This document shows, one piece after another, positions 1 to 5,505 of a stretch of DNA of 5,505 nt. The DNA lies in NCBI GenBank assembly GCA_007127575.1, contig SKZC01000240.1, positions 1 to 5,505 on the forward strand, written 5' to 3'. The stretch's first letter is position 1. Every line of letters starts with the position of its first letter. The notes beneath the pieces are model-generated. The model did not search any database. It was not told the DNA's origin and worked only from the letters and a program-made list of their open reading frames with translations. The DNA is from Gemmatimonadota bacterium. Its GTDB lineage: Bacteria; Gemmatimonadota; Gemmatimonadetes; Longimicrobiales; Gaopeijiaceae. The position numbers were made by a program, and so were the translations under genes.

Positions 1-478
1 AATGCGGCCCGGGCCCTGCAAGGGCCAGCACGGCCCCCATATCCTCCTTTCTCCCCTTGAATAGCGTCACCTGGCACACAGCCCCACGTATGATGGGATC
101 GAGGGTCGAGCCGAGGATGTGCTCCCTGGTGCTTCGCTTCCCTCTCCATCCGAGAAAGAGTTCGTCGGCGCGCTCCTCCTCCAAGACATCCAGGACGATC
201 TTCGCCACATTTCTCCCCACGATGGCTCTCGTCCTGAGGTTCACCCCCAGCTCTGTGGCGAACGCCTCGGCACTCTGAAGCAGTTCGCGCTGTAGTTCGA
301 TGCGCTTACGCTCGAAGCGCAGATTTTGCTCCAGGGACGTCTGCTGGGGCACCTTCAGAACATTCAGCGCAATGATCTCCGAGACTCGGGCCTCCTTGTG
401 CGTATGTGCATCGGCGGCGGCGACCCGGAGGAGCTGTTGCTGTGTCGCCGGGTTCGCCACGGGTACGACGATGCGGTA
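1..478 (-). other. UspA (universal stress protein) domain region of the permease fusion, partial
   Basis: From codon 465 (starting YRIVVPVANP) the sequence has the alternating beta/alpha pattern of UspA. At codons 574-588 it reads GWRG, nine residues, then GS (bases 151-107), an exact G-2x-G-9x-G(S/T) signature used by ATP-binding UspA proteins. From about codon 612 a new hydrophobic strand (GAVLALAGPGPH) resembles the start of a second UspA repeat cut off by the window edge. I see no separate start codon with a good ribosome site between the membrane part and this domain, so it reads as part of the permease. APC-Usp fusions are known in bacteria and haloarchaea. There is no stop in this stretch. 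Confidence 0.7.
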
Positions 479-739
479 GGCGTCCAGCAACTCGCCGGCC
501 CCCCGGGCGCGCCGGGCCGCGTCAGCGACGATGGCGTTGCCGACCAAGCTCGGCTCTCGCACGTGGAACCTGGAATAGACCAGGTACCAGCCGACGGCCA
601 ACAGACAAATCCCCATTCCCATCACGATGATCACCGATGCCATCTGGCTGATCACGACCAGGGACAGGGCGACCCCCAACACCGGCACCGTGGGATAGAG
701 CCAGGAGGGAATCTTGAACTCCGGCTCGTAGTCACTCGG

Positions 740-742
740 CTA
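740..742 (-). other. In-frame amber codon 2 (codon 377 of permease)
   Basis: TAG interrupts the hydrophilic loop between the segment ending VIVIRRA and the segment starting PSDYEPEFKIPSWLYP. Both halves are typical of the loop leading into the last two helices of such permeases. A one-base change from GAG or CAG would give it. The following bases are again CCG. Confidence 0.9.
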
Positions 743-1771
743 AGCACGCCGTATGACGATCACGGCCACGTGGACCAGCATATAGGAAATGAGGAAGCTG
801 AAGCTGGCCACCTCCGCCAGCAATCCGATGATGTCCTCTATGCGCAGGCCGGCGAGGACCAGGCCGGCGGTGACACCGCCTGTGGCGAGCACGGCCCGAT
901 GTGGGGTGCCGAACCGTCGATGCGTGGCGTTCATCCAGTCGCTCACGAGGTGGTCTCTCCCCATGGCGTAGACCACCCGGGCCGCGGACAGCACCGACAA
1001 GTTCGCGCTGGAGATGGCCGCCACCGCGGCCGTGGCTACAATCGCCACGACTCCCATGGCTCCCATGCTGACCATGGCCACATCGGACACGGGAACCAAC
1101 GAACCGGCCAGCTCCTGAAACGGAATCACGCCGGTGGCCACGATCATCACCATGGCGTAGAGAAGGGTGACGGCCACCACGGACAGGATCATGGTGACCG
1201 GAATCGTCCATCCCGGATTCTTAATCTCCTCAGCCACCGTGGCGATGATCTCGAAGCCGAGGAAAGTGACGAAGATGATGCCCGTGGTGGCGATGATACC
1301 GCTGGGCCCGGCAGGTGCGAAGGGCCGTAGGTTGTCCAGGTCCACGAAGAAGACGGATACGGCCATAAAGATGATGATCACGATCACTTCGGCCCCGATC
1401 ATCAGGTTCTGGGCCTTGCTCGATTCTTCCGTCCCGAAATAGTTGATGCCGACGAGGGCGAGGAGCCCGAACAGCCCGAAGCTGATGATCAGCACGCGAC
1501 CATCCAGAAACGGCACGGGGTCAACCAGATACTGACCGAAGCCGATCATGTAGAAGGCGCTGGCGAACATGAGGCCAGTCCACATGCCCCACCCGACGAT
1601 GTTTCCGAAGAAGCTTCCCAGGGCGCGGTTGACGTAGTGATAGCTGCCTCCGGCGACGGGCATGCCGGTGGCGAGCTCGGAAAGTGAGATGGCTGCCAGG
1701 AGGGCTACGAGGCCGCCGATCAGGAAGGAGATGGAGCTGGCCGGTCCCGCGTTCGCCGCCGCAATGCCCGG

Positions 1772-1774
1772 CTA
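1772..1774 (-). other. In-frame amber codon 1 (codon 33 of permease)
   Basis: TAG lies directly after the GAGIFI motif and before PGIAAANAG. In APC transporters this position is usually Leu, Ser, Thr or Val, so a one-base change from TTG or TCG explains it. The codons on both sides match the family, which shows the frame is right. The following bases are CCG. Confidence 0.9.
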
Positions 1775-1870
1775 GATGAAGATCCCCGCGCCAATCATGG
1801 TCCCGCCGCCCAGTGTCATGGCCTCCAGGAACCCGAGGCTGCGAGCGAGCTCTCCCTTTTCGGCGGACAT

Positions 1871-2034
1871 GCGTCCTCTACTCTCCCCAGAAGGGACGTG
1901 AGCGCTTGACCGGGCACCAAGACAGGTGGTGACCTTGGTTGGCGACGGTAAGGCAAGCGGAGAGATGCGGCAACGCTGATGCCTTTTTGGGTCGGAGCCT
2001 GTCCGGGTAATGAGGCGCAGCCTAGAGAGCGGCT
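1871..2034 (-). other. Gap between tetR stop and permease start
   Basis: This 164-bp spacer separates two minus-strand genes. It contains the permease ribosome binding site (AGAGGA, 1874-1879). Upstream of that I find only weak promoter resemblance (TTGCCG, 17 bases, TACCGT) and no copy of the operator-like sequence found upstream of tetR. No credible terminator follows tetR, so read-through transcription from tetR into the permease is possible but unproven. Confidence 0.4.
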
Positions 2035-2649
2035 TCAGCGGACTCCTTGGACGTCGCCGTCCCTGGCCCCCGAGCTCTCTCTCAAGGCCGTGGCCACCGC
2101 TGCCGCGAGCTCCTCGGCCAGCGTGTCCAGAGGCTCCGAATCGCGCCGGCTGCGGGCCACGATCAGCGCGCCTTCCACGGATGTGAGGATAAGGGTGGCC
2201 AGGGAGTCGGCGCGCTCGGCGGGGATGCCGCTCGCGGCGATGCCGTCGCGGATGAGCGCGTGCCAGTCGTCCAGGGCCTCCTCGCAGATGGCCCGGATCG
2301 ACGAGGACGCTTCCGGCGACTCCAGGACGAGGGAAGCGACCGGACAGCCCAGCAGGAACCCCCCGGCGCGGGTGTGGTCGCGAGCACCCTCGAGATACGC
2401 GCGAACTGCCGCCACCGGACCGTCACTCTCTCGGAAGGCCGCGGCGAGAAAGTCGCTAATCTTCCGCACCTCGCGCTCGGTGGCTTCCCGGGCGAGCTCC
2501 TCCTTCCCTCCCGGAAAGTAGTAGTAGAGCGAGCCGCGCGGAGCACCGCTTGCCGCGAGAATGTCGTTCAGGCTCGTTCCTCGGTAGCCGCGCTCCTGCA
2601 GGAGGTTCGCGGTCGCCGTCAGGAATCGGTCACGTGTGCCTTCCGCCAT
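2035..2649 (-). CDS. TetR-family transcriptional repressor, LmrA/YxaF type
   Basis: This 204-residue protein has the usual TetR length and layout. Residues 1-50 form the N-terminal DNA-binding domain: helix MAEGTRDRFLTATANLLQER, then the helix-turn-helix at about 27-47 with SLNDILAASGAPRGSLYYYF, where the SLYYYF stretch is the classic recognition-helix signature. Residues 95-175 (GGFLLGCPVASLVLE, then a helical stretch ending EGALIVARSRRD) match the ligand-binding/dimerisation domain of the LmrA/YxaF subgroup, whose members sense small hydrophobic compounds. The start at 2649 is fixed because the frame has a TGA just upstream, and GGAGG precedes it by three bases. It ends in TGA. It is divergent from the methyltransferase, and operator-like repeats lie between them, which suggests autoregulation plus control of that gene. 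The ligand is unknown. Confidence 0.93.
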   Translation of the reverse strand: MAEGTRDRFLTATANLLQERGYRGTSLNDILAASGAPRGSLYYYFPGGKEELAREATEREVRKISDFLAAAFRESDGPVAAVRAYLEGARDHTRAGGFLLGCPVASLVLESPEASSSIRAICEEALDDWHALIRDGIAASGIPAERADSLATLILTSVEGALIVARSRRDSEPLDTLAEELAAAVATALRESSGARDGDVQGVR

Positions 2650-2672
2650 CGTCCTCCATCATCGTCCTCCAT
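2647..2672 (-). repeat. Perfect 13-bp tandem duplication carrying ribosome binding site and ATG of tetR
   Basis: CATCGTCCTCCAT occurs twice with no gap (2647-2659 and 2660-2672). Read on the tetR strand each copy is ATGGAGGACGATG, which holds a GGAGG ribosome site and an ATG. The copy next to the gene supplies the tetR start. The other copy supplies ATGs at 2662 and 2659 in another frame, which would encode a peptide of nine or ten residues overlapping the tetR start and ending inside it. Since 13 is not a multiple of three, the duplication puts a competing start in front of the gene. Confidence 0.9.
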
Positions 2673-2691
2673 GGGTAAGGGGGACCGCTCC

Positions 2692-2709
2692 TATGATGAT
2701 CGGTCCACA
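2692..2709. promoter_or_regulatory. Operator-like site 1 (putative TetR binding site)
   Basis: TATGATGATCGGTCCACA matches site 2 at 15 of 18 positions, and all three differences are transitions. It also completes an inverted repeat GGACCG (2682-2687) / CGGTCC (2701-2706). On the tetR strand it reads GGACCGATC, similar to the GACC/GGTC-centred boxes of LmrA/YxaF-type repressors. It overlaps the putative tetR -10 box, as expected for autorepression. Binding is inferred. Confidence 0.5.
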
Positions 2710-2721
2710 AGAGCCGGGCAA
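2693..2721 (-). promoter_or_regulatory. Putative tetR promoter
   Basis: On the minus strand TTGCCC (2721-2716) is followed after 17 bases by CATCAT (2698-2693), a 4/6 match to TATAAT. A transcript starting near 2686 would have a leader of roughly 36 bases containing the duplicated start block. The operator-like site covers the spacer and -10 box. Matches are moderate only. Confidence 0.4.
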
Positions 2722-2816
2722 CCCTCTCACACCCTACGCACCGTTGACTACAAGGGCCTCCGGTGCCCCCGCCGTCCACCAGACGCCCGGCCTGGAACGT
2801 CGGCGGAAACCAACCC

Positions 2817-2846
2817 TTGACACCCGACCCCGAGTCCCTTCATGGT
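2817..2846 (+). promoter_or_regulatory. Putative methyltransferase promoter
   Basis: A perfect -35 consensus TTGACA (2817-2822) is followed after 18 bases by a poor -10 candidate CATGGT (3/6). A better-looking TATCAA (2846-2851) is 23 bases away, which is too far for a standard promoter. Transcription from here would begin near operator-like site 2 and give a leader of about 180 bases. The -35 match and location support it, while the -10 is weak. Confidence 0.35.
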
Positions 2847-2909
2847 ATCAAATATGACGACCGGTCTACAGAGTCCTACACAGACACCGGGCCACACCGA
2901 AGGGACTCG
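2831..2909. repeat. 11-bp perfect inverted repeat flanking operator-like site 2
   Basis: CGAGTCCCTTC (2831-2841) and its exact reverse complement GAAGGGACTCG (2899-2909) enclose 57 bases, with operator-like site 2 near the centre. An 11-bp perfect match at this spacing is not expected by chance in a region this short. It could be a second regulator site, a looping element or an RNA stem if transcribed throughout. Confidence 0.6.
2853..2870. promoter_or_regulatory. Operator-like site 2 (putative TetR binding site)
   Basis: TATGACGACCGGTCTACA is the near-copy of site 1. Its core GACCGGTC (2858-2865) is a perfect 8-bp palindrome, and the reverse strand reads TGTAGACCGGTC, close to known LmrA/YxaF-type TetR boxes. 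It lies just downstream of the TTGACA box, where bound repressor would block the methyltransferase promoter. Assignment to the adjacent TetR protein is inferred. Confidence 0.5.
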
Positions 2910-2922
2910 TCCATGCGGTACC

Positions 2923-2960
2923 ACCCGCTCCCGGTAGCGGGTTTCTGGGAGCTGAGCTCC
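2923..2960 (+). promoter_or_regulatory. Two consecutive hairpins in the methyltransferase leader
   Basis: ACCCGCT (2923-2929) pairs perfectly with AGCGGGT (2936-2942) around a six-base loop, followed by TTTCT, giving a weak intrinsic-terminator look. Directly after it GGAGC (2948-2952) pairs with GCTCC (2956-2960) around TGA. They could act as an attenuator or stabilise the transcript. I do not recognise a known riboswitch. Confidence 0.35.
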
Positions 2961-3033
2961 GGCGTAGGGCTCATCAGGGAGCGAAGGGGCTCGAAATCTC
3001 ACCCGAATCACGAAAGACAACGAGGAGGACATC

Positions 3034-3849
3034 ATGACTCAGAGTGTGGACGTCACCGCAATCACCGAGCGCCAGAAGGAGACCTGGGGAGCGGCGGGCT
3101 ATCAATCCATCGCCAATCAGGTCGTGGATGTGGCAGAGGCACTCCTCGAAGCCGTAGCCCCCGGTCCAACTCAGCGCGTGCTCGACGTGGCCTGTGGGAC
3201 GGGGAACGCCGCCCTCGGAGCCGCCCGGCGCGCATGCGACGTGGTGGGCGTCGACTACGTACCGGCGATGATCGAACGGGCTCGCGCCCGCGCCGAAGCG
3301 GACGGGCTGCCCGTGCGTTTCGAGGTGGGCGACGCCCAGGCGCTGCCCTACTCCGAGGCCGAGTTCGACACGGTGCTCTCCGTCTTCGGCTCCATGTTCG
3401 CCCCAGACCAGGAGCGCACCGCCTCGGAGCTTCTGCGAGTCTGCAAGCCCGGAGGAGTCGTGGGCCTGGTCACCTGGCCTCCACACGGCTATGCGAAGGA
3501 CTTCCTCGAGGTGCACGCGAAGTACATGCCCCCTCCTCCGGAGCTGGACTCGCCGTTCCGATGGGGGACGGAAGCAGGACTCGAAGAGCTTCTCGGCGAC
3601 CGAGTCTCCTCCATCGAGAGCACGTACCGGACGACCCGCTTCTACGGACGGTCCGTGGAGGACCTGGCGAGGGAGTATCGGCGGGACTTCGGACCCACCG
3701 TGCGAACCTTCGCCAGCCTTCCGGATGAGAAGCACCAGGAGCTCTTCCAGGACATGGTGGACGTCCTGGAACGTCACAACCGCGCCACCGACGGCACGGC
3801 CGTCGTCGAGGCGGAGTACGTCCTGGCCATCGCCGTCCGCCACCCGTAG
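3034..3849 (+). CDS. Class I SAM-dependent methyltransferase (Methyltransf_11/25 type)
   Basis: A 271-residue soluble enzyme with the Rossmann-type methyltransferase core. Motif I VLDVACGTGN (residues 49-58) is the SAM-binding glycine loop. The acidic residue that binds the SAM ribose is Asp74 in VVGVDYV. GDAQALPY (99-106) with Asp100 is the adenine-side motif. FDTVLSVFGSMF (111-122) is motif II and LLRVCKPGGVVGLVTW (133-148) motif III. The remaining ~120 residues are a variable C-terminal part that probably sets substrate choice. The protein resembles small-molecule methyltransferases (UbiE-like in the broad sense) rather than DNA or rRNA enzymes. The substrate cannot be read from sequence. 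The start at 3034 has a strong GAGGAGG site five bases upstream. It stops at TAG (followed by CCG), and reading past it would add 50 residues with no recognisable domain up to TGA at 4000. Divergence from tetR suggests repressor control. Confidence 0.92.
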   Translation: MTQSVDVTAITERQKETWGAAGYQSIANQVVDVAEALLEAVAPGPTQRVLDVACGTGNAALGAARRACDVVGVDYVPAMIERARARAEADGLPVRFEVGDAQALPYSEAEFDTVLSVFGSMFAPDQERTASELLRVCKPGGVVGLVTWPPHGYAKDFLEVHAKYMPPPPELDSPFRWGTEAGLEELLGDRVSSIESTYRTTRFYGRSVEDLAREYRRDFGPTVRTFASLPDEKHQELFQDMVDVLERHNRATDGTAVVEAEYVLAIAVRHP

Positions 3850-4018
3850 CCGGGCGAGCTGAGGGATGGAGGGGTGTCCGAGGGGTCGGCTCTCGAACCA
3901 AGCGACCCGTCCCATGGCTCAAACCAGACGCTCCGGGGACCCTCTCCAACCGTTGACGGGGTACACCCCCTCGTTCAAGGAAGGCGACTCACCCCTCGGT
4001 GACCAAGGACGTGCCCCG
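3850..4018 (+). other. Spacer between methyltransferase and dehydrogenase
   Basis: These 169 bases contain no gene I can support. A TTGACG (3953-3958) could be a -35 box but has no good -10 partner, and the small GGGGT/ACCCC repeat next to it (3957-3968) is too short to call. AAGGA (4005-4009) is the likely dehydrogenase ribosome site. No clear terminator follows the methyltransferase, so the two genes may be co-transcribed. Confidence 0.4.
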
Positions 4019-5392
4019 ATGAGCTGGACCGCAACGAACCCCGCCACCGGAGAAGACCTCGACGAGTATCCGGAGATGAGCGGAGAAGTGATGGAAGAGA
4101 TCCTCGAGGCCGCTCACCGGGCCCAGCGAGCTTGGCGCACCACCGGGTTCCCCGAGCGCGCCCGGAAGATGACACGGGCCGCCGAGATCCTCCGCGAGCG
4201 ATCGGAGGACTACGCCCGCCTCATGACCCAGGAGATGGGGAAGCCCCTGACGGAGGCCCGGGGCGAGGTGGAGAAGTGCGCCTGGGTGTGCGAATACTAC
4301 GCCGAAAATGCGGAGGAACAGCTCGCCTCCGAACCCGTGGACACTCCGGAGACGGAGGCCTCCACCTATGTGGCCTTCCGGCCCATCGGCCTGGTGCTTG
4401 CCATCATGCCATGGAACTTCCCGTTCTGGCAGGTCTTTCGGTTCGCGGCACCGAACCTCATGGCGGGAAACGGCGGGATCCTGAAGCACGCGCCCAATGT
4501 GCCGGGATGCGCCCTGGCCATCGAGGAGGTCTTCCATGACGCGGGGTTCCCCCCCGAGCTCTTCCGCTCGGTGATGGTGGATCTGGATCTCACGGGCCGG
4601 ATCATCGAGCATCCTCTGGTGCGAGGCGTGACGCTCACCGGGAGCGTGGGGGCGGGAAAGGCCGTGGCCGCCCACGCAGGGGGCAAGCTCAAGAAGACGG
4701 TGCTGGAGCTCGGCGGGAGCGACCCGTACATCATCCTGGAAGACGCGGACCTGGACGCCACGGTGGAAACCTGCGTCGCCAGCCGGATGCTGAACTCGGG
4801 TCAGAGCTGCATCGCGGCCAAGCGATTCCTGGTGGTAGAGCCGCTTCGGGAAGAGTTCGAGCGGCGAATGGTGGAACGCATGAGCCTGGCGGTTATGGGC
4901 GATCCCATGGACGAGGCGACGACCCTGGGCCCCCAGGCCCGGCCGGACCTCCGGGACGAGCTCCACCGACAGGTCAGGGAGAGCGTGGAGGCGGGAGCCC
5001 GCCTCCTCCTGGGAGGCGAGCTGCCTGCGGGTCCCGGGGCCTTCTATCCCGCCACCGTCCTCGCCGATGTGGAGCCCGGAATGCCGGCCTACGACGAGGA
5101 GCTCTTCGGGCCGGTAGCGAGCATCATCGGGGTTGGGGATGAGAAAGAGGCGATTCGGGTCGCCAACGACACCCCCTTCGGGCTCGGGGGCGCCGTCTTC
5201 ACGAGCGACCGGGAGCGGGGGGAGCGGCTGGCCGTCGACGAGCTGGACGCCGGCGCCTGCTTCGTGAACGCCTTCGTGCGCTCGGACCCCCGCCTCCCCT
5301 TTGGAGGCGTGAAGGAGAGCGGGTACGGCCGGGAGCTGTCCCCGTTCGGGATCCGGGAGTTCGTGAACATCAAGACGGTCTGGGTCGAGTAG
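4019..5392 (+). CDS. gabD: NAD(P)-dependent succinate-semialdehyde dehydrogenase (Sad/GabD1-type aldehyde dehydrogenase)
   Basis: Oxidises succinate semialdehyde to succinate with NAD(P)+, the last step of GABA breakdown, in the cytoplasm. The 457-residue protein is complete. It has PWNFP (131-135, Asn133 of the oxyanion hole), LKHAPN (155-160, Lys156 at the cofactor), the TLTGS cofactor loop (205-209), LELGG (229-233, general base Glu230), GQSC (261-264, catalytic Cys264), EELFGP (360-365) and the C-terminal FGGVKESGYGREL. KHAPNVPGCA, VLELGGSDP and the GPQARPDLRDELHRQV stretch are particularly like E. coli Sad (YneI), and the length fits mycobacterial GabD1 too. An in-frame ATG at 3866 exists, but the 51 extra residues resemble nothing in the family. 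MSWTATNPATGE at 4019 is the normal beginning, with AAGGA nine bases upstream. No GABA transaminase or transporter is visible, so the physiological aldehyde may differ. It ends in TAG. Confidence 0.93.
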   Translation: MSWTATNPATGEDLDEYPEMSGEVMEEILEAAHRAQRAWRTTGFPERARKMTRAAEILRERSEDYARLMTQEMGKPLTEARGEVEKCAWVCEYYAENAEEQLASEPVDTPETEASTYVAFRPIGLVLAIMPWNFPFWQVFRFAAPNLMAGNGGILKHAPNVPGCALAIEEVFHDAGFPPELFRSVMVDLDLTGRIIEHPLVRGVTLTGSVGAGKAVAAHAGGKLKKTVLELGGSDPYIILEDADLDATVETCVASRMLNSGQSCIAAKRFLVVEPLREEFERRMVERMSLAVMGDPMDEATTLGPQARPDLRDELHRQVRESVEAGARLLLGGELPAGPGAFYPATVLADVEPGMPAYDEELFGPVASIIGVGDEKEAIRVANDTPFGLGGAVFTSDRERGERLAVDELDAGACFVNAFVRSDPRLPFGGVKESGYGRELSPFGIREFVNIKTVWVE

Positions 5393-5400
5393 CCCTCCTG

Positions 5401-5419
5401 CCGGGACAAGATGTCCCGG
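5401..5419 (+). terminator. Hairpin after the dehydrogenase gene, possible terminator
   Basis: CCGGGACA and TGTCCCGG form a perfect 8-bp stem with the three-base loop AGA, eight bases after the stop codon. No T-run follows (next bases AAGGGGCG), so it is not a classical intrinsic terminator. It may stabilise the 3' end or act with a termination factor. Confidence 0.5.
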
Positions 5420-5505
5420 AAGGGGCGTGGTGGCTCGGGGGCCGGAGGGGCACGAAGCGCTACCTCCTGTTATCTTGTCCTTGTTTGAGGCGCCTTCGCC
5501 GGCCC
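5420..5505. other. Right-edge sequence without recognisable gene
   Basis: Beyond the hairpin there are 86 bases ending at the window edge. I see no gene start with a ribosome site. A short GGCG/CGCC repeat near the end and a TTATCT box (5470-5475) without a -35 partner are too weak to name. Confidence 0.4.

Larger units (their letters stand above)
1..1870 (-). pseudogene. APC-family amino-acid permease fused to UspA domain(s), interrupted by two in-frame TAG codons; 3' end outside window
   Basis: The frame opens at ATG 1870-1868, four bases after an AGAGG-type ribosome binding site (1874-1879), and runs to the left edge with no frameshift. Only two codons break it: TAG at codon 33 (1774-1772) and codon 377 (742-740). 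The N-terminus has the APC first-helix glycine motif (GAGIFI, then TAG, then PGIAAANAG), whose unwound backbone binds the substrate in this superfamily. Codons 200-219 carry the family motif FLGFE...AEEIKNP. Several hydrophobic membrane segments follow. The last ones lie after the second TAG, at about codons 390-445. From about codon 465 the sequence is a cytoplasmic UspA domain. Inferred role: proton- or ion-coupled amino-acid uptake in the inner membrane, with a regulatory nucleotide-binding tail. As written, termination at codon 33 kills the protein. A restart at Met70 (1663) would lack the first helix and stop at codon 376. It may be a pseudogene, a readthrough gene or contain sequencing errors. 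Confidence 0.8.
2650..3033. other. Divergent tetR/methyltransferase control region
   Basis: This 384-bp stretch between two outward-facing genes has no convincing protein-coding gene. It holds, from left to right: the duplicated tetR start block, an operator-like site overlapping a putative tetR promoter, about 100 bases with little recognisable, a perfect TTGACA box, a second operator-like site inside a long inverted repeat, two short hairpins, and the methyltransferase ribosome binding site (GAGGAGG, 3022-3028). Possible reading frames through it look like compositional shadows. Confidence 0.7.

Noticed and set aside
326..1330. Long plus-strand open frame (334 codons) antisense to the permease
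   Set aside because: Its product is a low-complexity His/Gly/Asp-rich string without domains. It mirrors the GC-biased third positions of the permease and lacks a ribosome site.
740..1774. Genome-wide reassignment of TAG (for example pyrrolysine) as explanation of the permease stops
   Set aside because: The methyltransferase and dehydrogenase both end at TAG at their natural C-termini, and no tRNA or pyl gene is visible here. Kept only as a possibility to test genome-wide, not claimed.
1969..1988. GGCA/TGCC stem followed by TTTTT on the plus strand, as a terminator
   Set aside because: Only a 4-bp stem, and no plus-strand gene precedes it.
2763..3728. Plus-strand open frame of 321 codons across the intergenic region and methyltransferase
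   Set aside because: Arg/Gly/Ser-rich product in a frame overlapping a clear methyltransferase. No domain and no ribosome site.
2974..3915. Minus-strand open frame of 313 codons opposite the methyltransferase
   Set aside because: An antisense shadow of a GC-rich gene. The real methyltransferase motifs are on the plus strand.
3866..4018. 51-residue N-terminal extension of the dehydrogenase from ATG 3866
   Set aside because: The extra residues do not resemble the family, while the start at 4019 gives the expected length and N-terminus.
3989..4966. Minus-strand open frame of 325 codons opposite the dehydrogenase
   Set aside because: His/Gly-rich shadow opposite an intact enzyme with all catalytic residues.

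Overview
This is a GC-rich, densely coded bacterial window. Shine-Dalgarno-type purine tracts sit in front of all four genes. The organism cannot be named from the sequence. A bacterial chromosome of a Gemmatimonadota-like or similar environmental lineage is my best guess, based only on base composition and gene types (low confidence).

Layout. Positions 1-1870 (minus strand) hold a large APC-family amino-acid permease fused at its C-terminus to universal-stress-protein (UspA) sequence. Its 3' end lies beyond the left edge. The reading frame is conserved over all 1870 bases but is broken by two in-frame TAG codons, at codon 33 (in the first transmembrane helix motif) and codon 377 (in the loop before the last helices). 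Positions 2035-2649 (minus) encode an intact TetR-family repressor of the LmrA/YxaF type. A 384-bp divergent intergenic region (2650-3033) follows. It is rich in control-like signals: a duplicated ribosome-binding-site/start block in front of tetR, two copies of an 18-bp operator-like sequence, an 11-bp inverted repeat flanking the second copy, a perfect TTGACA box and two leader hairpins. On the plus strand come a class I SAM-dependent methyltransferase (3034-3849) and, after a 169-bp gap, an NAD(P)-dependent succinate-semialdehyde dehydrogenase of the Sad/GabD1 type (4019-5392), with a perfect hairpin just behind its stop.

How they may work together. The simplest reading is a local regulon: the TetR protein represses itself and the divergent methyltransferase, and perhaps the dehydrogenase, and is released by an unknown small ligand. 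The dehydrogenase would feed succinate semialdehyde or a similar aldehyde into central metabolism. The permease lies downstream of tetR on the same strand, but a 164-bp gap and its own ribosome binding site leave co-transcription open.

The most unusual feature is the permease: two amber codons in an otherwise undamaged frame, with an exact UspA nucleotide-binding signature downstream of both. The methyltransferase and dehydrogenase both appear to end normally at TAG, so a genome-wide reassignment of TAG is unlikely. A recent pseudogene, sequence error or conditional readthrough are the live options. I do not see convincing evidence for a wholly new system here.
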